Below, piece after piece: positions 49,266 to 57,953 of a DNA stretch of 64,000 bases. The DNA lies in NCBI GenBank assembly GCA_020637195.1, contig JACJWK010000006.1:62001-126000 (forward strand). Reading direction: 5' to 3'. Each line of letters opens with the position of its first letter. Position 1 is the stretch's first letter. Both the position numbers and the translations under genes were made by a program. Origin of the DNA: Microthrixaceae bacterium. Lineage in GTDB: Bacteria > Actinomycetota > Acidimicrobiia > Acidimicrobiales > DATDAH01. The notes under the pieces are model-generated. The model had not been told where the DNA came from, made no database searches, and saw only the letters and a list, made by a program, of their open reading frames with translations.

Positions 49266-50192
49266 ATGACCGACACCGAAGCGCCACCCGCCGCGGGCGG
49301 ATGGCGACCCGCCGACTTCCGGGGCCCCGACGACTGGAGCCACACGCTCACGGCCGACGAGATCGCCGAGATCGACGCCGCCCTCGACCACGTCGAGGCA
49401 CTCGGGCTGGCGACGGCCGACCTCGACCGCGGGTCGTTCCCGCTGCCCGCGCTCGGCGGGCGCCTCCGGGCGTGGGCGGACGAGCTCGACCAGGGGCGGG
49501 GCTTCGTGCTCGTGCGCGGGCTCCCCGTCGAGCGCTACGGGCCCGAGCGCAGCGGCGTCGCCTTCTGGGGGCTGGGCTGCCACCTCGGGCGCCCGTTCCC
49601 CCAGAACCCCGAGGGCGACCTGCTCGGCCACGTCGTCGACACGGGTGAGGCCGCCGACAACCCCGACATCCGCAAGTACCGGACGAACCACGACATCGCG
49701 TTCCACGTCGACGGGGCCGACGTGGTGGGTCTGTTGTGCCTGGCCAACTCGGCCGACGGCGGCGCCAGCCGGATCGCCAGCTCGCTGGCGGTGCGGGACC
49801 GCATCGTCGCCGAGCGCCCCGAGCTGGCCCCGGCGTTCGAGCAGGACTTCCACCTCGACCTGCGCGACGAGCAGGCGCCGGGCGAGGCGCCCTTCCTGTC
49901 GCTGCCCCTCGCCTACGAGGCCCGGGGCCGCCCGCGGATCTTCTACCACCACGACTACTTCACCTCGTCGCAGCGCCACCCCGAGACCCCTCGCTACACG
50001 GCCGAGCAGCAGGCCGTCCTCGACCGCTTCGAGGCGTTGGCCCACAGCGAGGAGTTCCGCATCGACATGGTCCTCGAGCCCGGCGACATGCAGTTCGTCG
50101 ACAACGGCACGGTCGTCCACGCCCGCACCGCCTACGTCGACGATCCCGCCGACCCCCGCCACCTGCTGCGCCTCTGGCTGGCGGTGGGCTGA
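49266..50192 (+). CDS. TauD/TfdA-family Fe(II)/2-oxoglutarate dioxygenase
   Basis: 308 aa from the ATG at 49266. The iron ligands are His147-Val-Asp149 (HVDGADVVGLL) and the distal His in VVHARTAYVDD near residue 287; the 2-oxoglutarate Arg is in HLLRLWLA. A strand with FVLVRGLPVERYGPE lies near residue 80. These enzymes hydroxylate small acids or their esters. The substrate is unknown and the neighbours do not help. Confidence 0.88.
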   Translation: MTDTEAPPAAGGWRPADFRGPDDWSHTLTADEIAEIDAALDHVEALGLATADLDRGSFPLPALGGRLRAWADELDQGRGFVLVRGLPVERYGPERSGVAFWGLGCHLGRPFPQNPEGDLLGHVVDTGEAADNPDIRKYRTNHDIAFHVDGADVVGLLCLANSADGGASRIASSLAVRDRIVAERPELAPAFEQDFHLDLRDEQAPGEAPFLSLPLAYEARGRPRIFYHHDYFTSSQRHPETPRYTAEQQAVLDRFEALAHSEEFRIDMVLEPGDMQFVDNGTVVHARTAYVDDPADPRHLLRLWLAVG

Positions 50193-50316
50193 GGCCCTCA
50201 CCGGGCGCGGTCGTCCCGGCGCGGGCGCCGACCCGGACCGGGCCACCTCGGCTCGCGCTCGCGCTCGCGCCGTCGTCGGTGGCGCCGCGGCCGGGCGAGC
50301 GCCGGCCGGCCGTGGT

Positions 50317-51123
50317 TCAGTCGCCCTGCTCGACGAAGTCGAGGAGGCGCTCGACGGCGCCGACGAGCTCGGGACGCAGGTCGGCGAAGGTCGTGACCCC
50401 GTTGCGCAGCGACGGCCAGAACCCCTCGACGGTCGTGCCAAGGGCGGCGCAGAACCCGGTCTTCCAGTCCTGGCCCCGCGGCACGTCGGGCCACTCGGTG
50501 CGCCCGAGCACCCGGGGCTGGATCCCCGCCCAGACGTCGACGAAGGGGTGCCCCGCGACGAGCACGTGCTCGTCGCGCACCTGGGCCACGAGCCGGGCCT
50601 CCTTCGACCCCTCGACCAGGTGGTCGACGAGGACGCCGAGGCGCCGGGTGGGCGACGGTCCGAAGCGGCGGACCTCGGCGAGCAGGTCGTCGATGCCGCC
50701 GAGGGGCTCGACCACGATGCCGAGCTCGCGCAGGTCGTCGCCCCAGACGTGCTCGACGAGCTCGGCGTCGTGGCGGCCCTCGACCCAGATGCGGCTGGCG
50801 CGTGCGGTGCGGGCCACGGCCGCGGTGGCGGCGACCGAGCCGCTGGCGGTGAACGCCAGCGCCGGCCGCTCCGGGCGGGGCGGCACCAGGGTGACCGGCC
50901 TGCCTTCGAGCAGGAAGCCGCCCCGGGCCCACCGGAAGTGGCGGTGGTGGCCGCTGCGGCCCCGCAGGGTCACCGCCGCCGACGAGAGCTTCACGACGTC
51001 GCCGCAGAACCCCGACGACCGGTCCTCGACGACGAGCCCGAGGGTGGCCTCGACCTCGGGGTAGCGCGTCGGGGCCCGCATCTCGGCGTACTCGTCGAGG
51101 ATGTCGCGGTCGTACGGCGCCAT
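50317..51123 (-). CDS. DUF3097-family protein
   Basis: 268 aa from the ATG at 51123. Characteristic stretches are GLVVEDRSSGFCGDVVKLSS, ARASRIWVEGRHDAELVEHV, HVLVAGHPFVDVWAGIQPRV and FWPSLRNGVTTFADLRPELV, which match the actinobacterial DUF3097 family. The middle has a Toprim-like look (IWVEGRHDAELV, LVDHLVEGSKE). Function unknown. The 124-nt gap to the dioxygenase gene shows nothing notable. Confidence 0.82.
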   Translation of the reverse strand: MAPYDRDILDEYAEMRAPTRYPEVEATLGLVVEDRSSGFCGDVVKLSSAAVTLRGRSGHHRHFRWARGGFLLEGRPVTLVPPRPERPALAFTASGSVAATAAVARTARASRIWVEGRHDAELVEHVWGDDLRELGIVVEPLGGIDDLLAEVRRFGPSPTRRLGVLVDHLVEGSKEARLVAQVRDEHVLVAGHPFVDVWAGIQPRVLGRTEWPDVPRGQDWKTGFCAALGTTVEGFWPSLRNGVTTFADLRPELVGAVERLLDFVEQGD

Positions 51124-51366
51124 CCCCCGAGTGTGGCCGACCTCGACCGGTCGCCCGCGGCAATCGCGGCGCTCCGCGGGGCGGCCTCGGCGGGCCCGGT
51201 CGCCCGGCGCGACCGAGCGTGATGGCGCGACGCACGAGGCGCGGCCCGAGCGGTGCCCTCCCGCCGGTGGGACCCTGCGACGAGCCGTGGGTACGCTGCC
51301 CAGCGGATCAGCCGCCGCCGGACACCCGACGGCGACGCCCCCACCGACGGAGGAGCGACTCGGCAG

Positions 51367-51780
51367 ATGGCGCAGCCCAACAAGGCGTGGGAGATGGGGA
51401 ACCGGTCGGTGGCCGCGGTCGAGGCCGGCGACCGGGAGGGCTGGATCGCCCTGTTCGCCCCCGACGGTGTCGTGGCCGACCCGGTGGGCCCGTCGATGTT
51501 CGACCCCGAGGGCAACGGCCACGTCGGCCCCGAGGGGATCGGCGCCTTCTACGACGCCGCCATCGCCGGCAACCAGGTGCGCTTCGAGTTCCGGGAGCGC
51601 TACCCCTCGGGCGACGAGTGCGCCAACGTCGTGACCATCAGCACGACCCTGCCCGACGGCTCCAAGGCCATCGTCGACGCGGTCACCGTCTACACCATGG
51701 CGGCCGACGGCGAGCACCTCGCGTCGATGAAGGCCTACTGGTCGCCCGACGACATGCGCTTCGAGCCCGCCCCCGACTGA
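51367..51780 (+). CDS. SnoaL-like/NTF2-fold protein
   Basis: 137 aa from the ATG at 51367, with GGAGGAG upstream. The cone-shaped fold is recognisable from NRSVAAVEAGDREGWIALFA, PDGVVADPVGPSMFDPEG, GPEGIGAFYDAAI and AYWSPDDMRFEP. Members are isomerases, cyclases or binding proteins for steroids and polyketides. With CoA-metabolism genes near, a role with a hydrophobic acyl or steroid compound is possible, but not shown. Confidence 0.8.
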   Translation: MAQPNKAWEMGNRSVAAVEAGDREGWIALFAPDGVVADPVGPSMFDPEGNGHVGPEGIGAFYDAAIAGNQVRFEFRERYPSGDECANVVTISTTLPDGSKAIVDAVTVYTMAADGEHLASMKAYWSPDDMRFEPAPD

Positions 51781-51839
51781 ACGGCGCTTGCGCAGGGAGG
51801 CCGGCGGGGTCGAGCGCGCCCATCCGTCCACTGCGGCCT

Positions 51840-52156
51840 GCGCCGGGCTGAACCCGGCGCATCGCGCTGGGCGCGGTGCGGTCGGGTGCGCTGGGTTGGG
51901 GCCGGCGCACCGCGTGGGGCGCCGTGCGGTCGGGTGCGCTGGGTCGGGGCCGGCGCACCGCGTGGGGCGCCGTGCGGTCGGGTGCGCTGGGTTGGGGCCG
52001 GCGTAGCGCGTGGGGCGCCGTGCGGTCGGGTGCGCTGGGTTGGGGCCGGCGCATCGTCAGTCGAGCGAACCGGCCTGGCCACGGCCTGCGCCGGGCTGAA
52101 CCTGGCGCATCGCGCCGGACGTCGTGCGGTTGGGTGCGCCGGATTGGGGTCGGCGC
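51840..52156. repeat. Two-hairpin repeat element: one long copy with 48-bp tandem extensions, then a second copy
   Basis: A full copy (51840-51908) has TGCGCCGGG/CCCGGCGCA arms (hairpin A, 5-nt loop) and GGTGCGCTGG/CCGGCGCACC arms (hairpin B, 7-nt loop). The second half is repeated every 48 bp: TGCGGTCGGG starts at 51877, 51925, 51973 and 52021. A further full copy is at 52087-52156. The third is at 53150-53222, beyond the gene at 52057-53097. There are no CRISPR spacers. Confidence 0.85.
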
Positions 52157-53097
52157 CGGCCGCGGGCGGGCAGGGCCAGCCCTCGAGAGCACAGGGTGGT
52201 CACCGTGGTGTCGACCACCCAGAAGGGGTCGCCGTGCACCATCTTCCAGGTGAAGCGAAGTGGCGCCCAACCGTGGGCGATGGCGGTGTCATCGCGGCGA
52301 CGGTCGTGCTCGAACTGGGCCTCGACGAGGTGGTGCTTGCGGCTGTCCCACTCGATCAGGACCTGGTGCTCGGGCCAGCCGCAGTCCACCCGACCCGGCC
52401 GAGACGACCGCCACGGGAGGGAGAGCTGGCGCACCGGCGCCGGCAGGCCGGCGGTCTCGAGCAGCGCGAGGCCCCGCTCCTCGAGGACGCTCTCCGGTGC
52501 GATGTACCCGTTGCCGCGGGCGTCGACGGTCCGCCAGAGCAGGCCCGTGCCGCGTCGACCTCGCCGGCACCACCGGACCGCCTGCGTCGCGAGCTCGTCC
52601 GGCGTGATGACCCGGTCGACGAGCAACTGGTCGACCATCTGCGTGAAACGGCCGGCGCCGAGCACGCCCGCGAGGTCGGCGACGGTGCGCACCGCGGTGG
52701 TGACGGGGATGCCGTCGATCGTGGTGTGGTCGGCCGGGTCGAAGTCGCAGACCCGGCGGACGCGTGCGAGCGCGCTGCGGTTCGGCTGGTCGTCGGCACG
52801 ACTCACCACGACCAGGCCCGGCGGCACGAGGGGGTACTCGCGGAGCTCCCCCGCCGACTCGTGCGACGCGACCGAACCGGAGAGCGTGAGCGTGGCGGCT
52901 CGGAGCCGACCCCGGGTCGTGACGTCGACGCAGGCGTGGACGTACACGCCGGCGGCGAGCCCGGACCACACCCCGGTCGCGAGGCGGTGCGCCGCCTGAT
53001 CGTCGGAGAGCCCCGCCGCTCGGGCCTGGTCGAGGGTGAAGACCTGGTCCTGGTCACGGGCCAGTCGAGCGATGTTTCGATCAGCTTCAGTAAACAT
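52057..53097 (-). CDS. AbiEi-type antitoxin domain plus DUF559 endonuclease-like domain
   Basis: 346 aa. The N-terminus has a helix-turn-helix AbiEi_4 type region: DQDQVFTLDQARAAGLSDDQ, then RLATGVWSGLAAGVYV. The middle follows ADHTTIDGIPVTTAVRTVAD. The C-terminal DUF559/Vsr-like domain reads RVDCGWPEHQVLIEWDSRKH (Asp/Glu/Lys-type site) and ends WVVDTTVTTLCS. The last 30 or so residues are encoded by a repeat copy (52087-52156). No toxin gene (AbiEii) is next to it. It lies between repeat copies like a small mobile unit. The start is AT-rich for this genome. Confidence 0.8.
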   Translation of the reverse strand: MFTEADRNIARLARDQDQVFTLDQARAAGLSDDQAAHRLATGVWSGLAAGVYVHACVDVTTRGRLRAATLTLSGSVASHESAGELREYPLVPPGLVVVSRADDQPNRSALARVRRVCDFDPADHTTIDGIPVTTAVRTVADLAGVLGAGRFTQMVDQLLVDRVITPDELATQAVRWCRRGRRGTGLLWRTVDARGNGYIAPESVLEERGLALLETAGLPAPVRQLSLPWRSSRPGRVDCGWPEHQVLIEWDSRKHHLVEAQFEHDRRRDDTAIAHGWAPLRFTWKMVHGDPFWVVDTTVTTLCSRGLALPARGRRRPQSGAPNRTTSGAMRQVQPGAGRGQAGSLD

Positions 53098-53149
53098 CAG
53101 TGTATTCTGCGCGCACCCCGAGCGCGGGCGAAAGGGGTGCTCGCGGTCG

Positions 53150-53222
53150 ATGCGCCGGGCTGAACCCGGCGCATCGCGCCGGGCGCCGTGCGGTCGGGTG
53201 CGCTGGGTTCGGGCCGGCGCCG
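53150..53222. repeat. Third full copy of the two-hairpin repeat element
   Basis: TGCGCCGGG-CTGAA-CCCGGCGCA forms hairpin A at the left end, and TGCGGTCGGG at 53189 starts the hairpin B part. It lies on the far side of the AbiEi/DUF559 gene, in the same orientation as copies at 51840 and 52087. Confidence 0.85.
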
Positions 53223-53226
53223 GCGG

Positions 53227-54114
53227 TCAGGCGCCGCCGCGGGCGCGGAGCGGGGCGATGATCTCGTCGGCGAAGCGCTCGAGGTCGGCCAGCTTGGTGT
53301 CGAGCGCGTCCGGGTCGCCGCCGTAGAAGAACCAGGGCACCGTGATCACGTCGGTGACCCCGAGCGCGGCCAGCTCGTCCATCGCCTCGATCGAGGGCAT
53401 CACCAGCGGCGTGACCTTGATCTCGAAGGGCCGGTCGGCCGTGCCGTACTCCTCCCGGAAGGCCTGGAGGCGGGGGACGGTCTCGGCGACCTCCTCGGGG
53501 GTGACCTGCACGGCGATCCAGCCGTCGCCCAGGCGGGCGGCCCGCTTGAGCGCGGCGTCCGAGTGGCCGCCGACGTAGATGGGCACGGGCCGGGTCGGCG
53601 CCGGGCACATCAACAGGCGGTCGAAGTCGTAGTGCCGGCCGTGGTACTCGACCCAGCCGCCGGCGAGGCAGGCCCGCAGGATCTCGATGCCCTCGTCGAG
53701 GCGCTTGCCCCGGGTCTTCATCTCCTGGCCCAGCCAGGCGAACTCCTCGGGGATCCACGACAGGCCGACGCCGAGGCCGATGCGGCCCTCGAACATCGCC
53801 GCCGTGGAGGTGACGGTCTTGGCCACGAGCAGCGGCTCGCGGATGCCCACCTTCATCACGTTGGTGAAGAACGACAGGCGCTCGGTGACCGCGGCCATGG
53901 CGGGGATGGCCACCCACGGGTCGGGCCAGGGGGCGTCGGCGGGCCAGAAGCGCTGGCCGTCGTCGGTGTACGGGTACCCGGCCGAGACCTCCTCGGGGAA
54001 GAACACCGAGTCGGGCACCGAGATGGCGTCCCAGCCCGCGGCCTCCGCCGCCCGGGCGATGGGCAACAGGTGGTCGGCCGGCGTGAACGGCAGCGAGATC
54101 GAGAAGCGCAGCAC
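53227..54114 (-). CDS. LLM-class F420-dependent oxidoreductase
   Basis: 295 aa from the GTG at 54114. TIM-barrel of the luciferase-like family: MLRFSISLPFTPADHLLPIA, ISVPDSVFFPEE, LGVGLSWIPEEFAWLGQEMK, TRPVPIYVGGHSDAALKRAA, and GDGWIAVQVTPEEVAETV. It should use coenzyme F420. The next gene upstream, a phosphotransferase, ends 3 nt before it, so they are one operon. Substrate unknown. Confidence 0.88.
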   Translation of the reverse strand: MLRFSISLPFTPADHLLPIARAAEAAGWDAISVPDSVFFPEEVSAGYPYTDDGQRFWPADAPWPDPWVAIPAMAAVTERLSFFTNVMKVGIREPLLVAKTVTSTAAMFEGRIGLGVGLSWIPEEFAWLGQEMKTRGKRLDEGIEILRACLAGGWVEYHGRHYDFDRLLMCPAPTRPVPIYVGGHSDAALKRAARLGDGWIAVQVTPEEVAETVPRLQAFREEYGTADRPFEIKVTPLVMPSIEAMDELAALGVTDVITVPWFFYGGDPDALDTKLADLERFADEIIAPLRARGGA

Positions 54115-54117
54115 GGC

Positions 54118-55278
54118 CTAGATGCCGTCCCAGTAGGTGCCGGCGAGCATGCGCTCGATCGTGACCCGGTGCATGACGAAGTCGTCGGGGTCCTCGGGCG
54201 CCTCGCGCTCGCCGAAGTGGACGCCCCGCTGGGCGGTGCGGGTCATCACGATGCCGTGGCGCAGGGCGGCGTACATCAGATACCAGTCGAGGTCGCGGGG
54301 GGTGTGGCCGCTCAGCGACTCGTAGAGGGCGGCCACGTCGTCGCGGTGGAGGTACCGGGGCATCCCCGGCAGGCCGTACTGCTCGGCGAGGTCCTGGAAG
54401 AAGCGGTGGATGAAGATCATCCAGGCCAGGTCCAGCTCGCGGGGCCCGAGCGCCGCCATCTCCCAGTCGAGCGCCGCCACCGGCTCGAAGTCCCGGTAGA
54501 TCATGTTGCCGATGCGGCCGTCACCCCAGCTGACGACGGTGGGGCCCTCGTCGTCGGGCCAGTGCTCGTCCAGCCAGGCGAAGGCCGCCTCGAGGACGGG
54601 GATGCGCAGCTCGTCGGCGGTGCCCGCGCCTCGGGTCCAGTCGTAGAAGGCGCGCTGGCCGTTGACGTGGCGGCGCAGCGGCGTGTCCCCGGCTGCGTCG
54701 GTGTCGAGGAAGGCGACCTCGTCGGGGGTGGCCTCGAGGCCGTGGAGCTGCACCAGCACCTCGACCGAGCGGTCCTGGAGGCGCTGCTGGTCCGTCGGGT
54801 CGGCGTCGAACAGCCAGTTGTCGCCGAAGGGGTACGGCATCACGTCGGGGGGCACCACGCCGTCGACGCGCCCCATGACGATGAAGGGCGAGCCGACCGG
54901 CGCGGGGTCGGGCTCGAACCAGAGGTTGCGGGGCACCGGCACGGCGGTGCGCTCGCCCACGAGGGTCATCACCCGGTGCTGGAGCTCGAGGTCGTAGGTG
55001 GGGAACACGGGGACCGCGCTGGCCTCGGGCTCGAGCCGGGCGACGCAGCGCTCGTGGTGCTCACCGTCGGCGTCGGTCCACTCGGCGTCGAACAGCAGCG
55101 TCTCGCTGGACATCCCGTTCGTGTCGGGGGCGGTGAGGCCCTCGATCCGCCCGGCGGTGGCGCCCGGACGGGCCGCCAGCCAGGCGCCGAGCCGCTCGGC
55201 GAGCTCGGTGTGGTCGCGGGTGGAGGTCTGGGGCCGGTCGGTCGACGGCGGCCCCCCGGCGGCGTCGGTGTCCGTCAT
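54118..55278 (-). CDS. APH/FadE36-type phosphotransferase-family protein
   Basis: 386 aa from the ATG at 55278. The kinase-like fold has GMSSETLLFDAEW, VMGRVDGVVPPDVM, the catalytic-loop analogue VVSWGDGRIGNMIY (Asp and Asn kept, usual His missing) and the metal motif VAALDWEMAALG. Proteins of this type occur beside acyl-CoA dehydrogenases in actinobacteria and may phosphorylate hydroxyacyl-CoA. It is followed at once by the F420 oxidoreductase gene. Confidence 0.82.
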   Translation of the reverse strand: MTDTDAAGGPPSTDRPQTSTRDHTELAERLGAWLAARPGATAGRIEGLTAPDTNGMSSETLLFDAEWTDADGEHHERCVARLEPEASAVPVFPTYDLELQHRVMTLVGERTAVPVPRNLWFEPDPAPVGSPFIVMGRVDGVVPPDVMPYPFGDNWLFDADPTDQQRLQDRSVEVLVQLHGLEATPDEVAFLDTDAAGDTPLRRHVNGQRAFYDWTRGAGTADELRIPVLEAAFAWLDEHWPDDEGPTVVSWGDGRIGNMIYRDFEPVAALDWEMAALGPRELDLAWMIFIHRFFQDLAEQYGLPGMPRYLHRDDVAALYESLSGHTPRDLDWYLMYAALRHGIVMTRTAQRGVHFGEREAPEDPDDFVMHRVTIERMLAGTYWDGI

Positions 55279-55397
55279 GGTGCGACAGTCTGGCAGCCCG
55301 CCGAGGGGGGCGCGGACGCGAGCGGACGCCTCCTTGAAGGCGGCCGCGGCCCGCCGATGGGAGGAGGTCCGAAGGGCTCGACCGAGGGGGGACGCCC

Positions 55398-55619
55398 GTG
55401 ACCGGACCCGGACCACACCCGATCGCCGGCGACCGCCCGGTCGACCGGCGCACCGAGCGGCGCTGCGCGGTGCTGCTCCGCCTGGCGGCCGAGGAGGGTC
55501 GGCGCGGCCACCGCCGCGAGGCCCGCGACCTGCTGGCGGTCGCCGAGTGCGAGGCGCGCCGCAGCGGCCGGCCCGACCTGCTGGTGGCGGTCCGCGGGGC
55601 GGGCGCCGCCGCCCGGTGA
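55398..55619 (+). CDS. Hypothetical Arg/Ala-rich protein, 73 aa
   Basis: GTG with GAGGGGGG about 6 nt upstream. The product (RRTERRCAVLLRLAAEEGRR) is a basic, helical Arg/Ala stretch without a recognised domain. Its codons have the GC-rich third positions seen in genes here, but random open frames in this DNA can look alike. It may be spurious. The gap 55620-55734 contains CGTCTGAC twice (55684-55710) near a TATCGT box. Confidence 0.3.
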   Translation: MTGPGPHPIAGDRPVDRRTERRCAVLLRLAAEEGRRGHRREARDLLAVAECEARRSGRPDLLVAVRGAGAAAR

Positions 55620-55734
55620 CGGGGTCGCTCGACGGCGGCGGACGAAGGCGGTCGGCGGTGGACGGTGCGGCCCGTGGCGGACTGCCGCGGCCGTCTGACT
55701 ATCGTCTGACGGGGCGACGGCAGGGCGACGAGGG

Positions 55735-57881
55735 GTGACGGCGGGCGTGGGCACGGTGACGAACGGGCGGCGATCGGCCCGCCGCGGCCGCCTCGGGGGC
55801 GCCGCCGCGCCGGTCCTCGTCGCCGTACTGGTGCTGGCCGGCCTCGTGCCCCCGGGCCCGGCGGCGGCGCGCCCCGAGCCGCCGCCCCCGGGGATCGAGC
55901 CGATCGTCTTCGTGCACGGCCTGCACGACAGCACCGCCGCCTTCGCGACGATGGTGCAGCGCTTCCGCGACGCCGGCGTCCCCGAGGACCGCCTCTGGCC
56001 GTGGGGCTACGACTCCCGCAAGTCCAACGTGGACTCGGCCGCCGACTTCGCCGCGTTCGTCACCGGCGTCCGGCTCGAGACCGGCGCCACCCACGTCGAC
56101 GTCGTGGCGCACTCGATGGGGGCGCTGCCCACCCGGTGGTGCATCCGGTTCGGGCCCTGCCGCCGGGTCGTGGACGACTGGGTGTCGCTGGCCGGCCCCA
56201 ACCACGGGACCAACATCACGATCACCTGCCTGCTGTTCCCCGGCGAGGAGGGGTGCCCCGAGATGGCCGTCGGCTCGTCGTTCCTGGCCCAGCTCAACGC
56301 GGGGGACGAGACGCCGGGCCAGGTGGACTGGACCACGATCCGCTCGACCACCGACCAGATCATCACCCCCTCCGCGTCCACCGAGCTCGACGGGGCGGTG
56401 AACGTGGTCTACGACGGCCTCGCCCACAACGACCTGCTGTCGGACCCGTCGGTGTTCGCCAAGGTGGCCGCCGTCCTCGCCGACGGCGGGGATCCGGCGG
56501 CGCCGGCGGCCCCCGGGGCCGTCGCCGGCCCCGCGGCCGGTGCGGTCGAGGCAGTCGAGGCAGTCGAGGCAGCGTCGAGGCGCCCGAGGCGACCCCGGTC
56601 GAGCCACCCGCCCTGGGGCCTGCGGAGGGCAGCGCGGCGCCGGCCGCGTCGCACCGGGTCGGCCGACGGCGCCGGAAGGCGGGCAGCGGCTCGATCGTCG
56701 TGGTCCTCGACACCGTCCCCGACGCCGGACGCGACATCGGCTTCACCCTGTGTCGGCGGGGCGTGCAGCGCTGCCGGACGGTCCACCTGGACGACGACCG
56801 GGACCCGCGCCGGCACCGGCGGGCCAAGTGGACGGGGCTCTCCGAGGGTCGGTGGAAGCTGACCCAGCTCACGCCGGCGCGCTGGTCGCTCACCGACGTC
56901 GCGTGCAGCACCGACGAGCGCGAGCAGCCCGAGCGGCACCGGGCGGTCATCGACCTCGGCCCCGGGCAGCGCACCGTGTGCACGTTCACCACCGCCAAGC
57001 CCACGCCGCCGACGACGACCACGACGACGACGACCACGACCGCGCCCACGACCACGTCCAGCACCACGAGCAGCACGACGACCACCACCGCCCCGCCCCC
57101 GCCGCCGGCCAACGACCGGCTGGCCGACGCCGCGGTGCTGCCGTTCGCCAGCGGCACCACCGCCGGGAGCAACGAGCGGGCCACCGTCGAGGGGGACGAG
57201 CCCGAGATCGCCGAGACCGCGCCCACGCGGACGGTCTGGTACCGCTGGACCGCCGGCATCAGCGCCGCCCTGGCGGTGGACACCTGCGCCAGCGCCTTCG
57301 ACACGACGCTCGGGGTCTTCGCCGGCCCGGCCGACGGGGCCGCGATGGGCGACCTCGTCGAGGTCGCCGCCGACGAGGACGGTTGCGGCCGACAGAGCCG
57401 GGTGCGCTTCGCGTCCGAGGCGGGCACGACCTACTACCTGGTGGTCGGCGGCTACGGCGGCGCCCAGGGCGACGTGGTCCTGCGCCGTGCGGTGGTGGCG
57501 CCGCCGCTGTCCGACGCGTTCTCGGCCCCCGCCGTGCTCGACCCGGGGGGCGGCACGCTGGAGGTGGCGACGAGCGCAGCGACGGCCGAGGGGGGCGAAC
57601 CACCGCACGCCGGCAGCGGCGCGGCCCACTCGGTCTGGTACTCGTGGACCGCCCCCGCCGACGGACCGGTGGCGTTCCGGACGTGCGGCAGCGACTTCGA
57701 CACCGTCCTCGCCGTCTACCAGGGCGACGCGCTCGGGGACCTGACCCCGCTGGCCACGTCGGACGACCGCTGCGAGCTGGGGTCGAGCGTCGGCCTCCAG
57801 GCCACGGCCGGCACCACCTACCGGGTCGCGGTGGACGGCTTCCACGGTGCCGCCGGCACGGCCACGCTGACGTGGGGATGA
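55735..57881 (+). pseudogene. Secreted lipase/esterase with Thr-rich linker and two beta-sandwich domains, frameshifted
   Basis: The GTG at 55735 starts a signal peptide and an alpha/beta hydrolase with PIVFVHGLHDSTAAF (oxyanion loop), the nucleophile elbow AHSMGALP and the acid/base region AHNDLLSDPS. After an Ala/Val/Glu repeat (GAGGCAGTC units at 56550-56571) the frame shifts by one lost base near 56572-56580. The second frame continues into a basic domain with Cys residues, a Thr-rich linker, and two related beta-sandwich domains (VWYRWTAGISAALAVDTCAS, VWYSWTAPADGPVAFRTCGS). Without a shift it would be about 715 aa. Confidence 0.72.
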
Positions 57882-57940
57882 CGCCCGGCCCGCGCCGTCG
57901 CGGGACCTCGGCCGAGGGGAAGGCCCGCGAGGCCCGCCGC

Positions 57941-57946
57941 TAGCGT
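57941..57946 (+). promoter_or_regulatory. -10 box of a leaderless promoter for the molybdopterin oxidoreductase
   Basis: TAGCGT, 7 nt, then the GTG at 57954. The 7 nt (CAGAGGG) could also act as a ribosome-binding site if transcription starts earlier. Confidence 0.5.
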
Positions 57947-57953
57947 CAGAGGG

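Noticed and set aside
51877..52060. 48-bp tandem repeats considered as a CRISPR array
   Set aside because: Units are contiguous with no variable spacers, and there are no cas genes.
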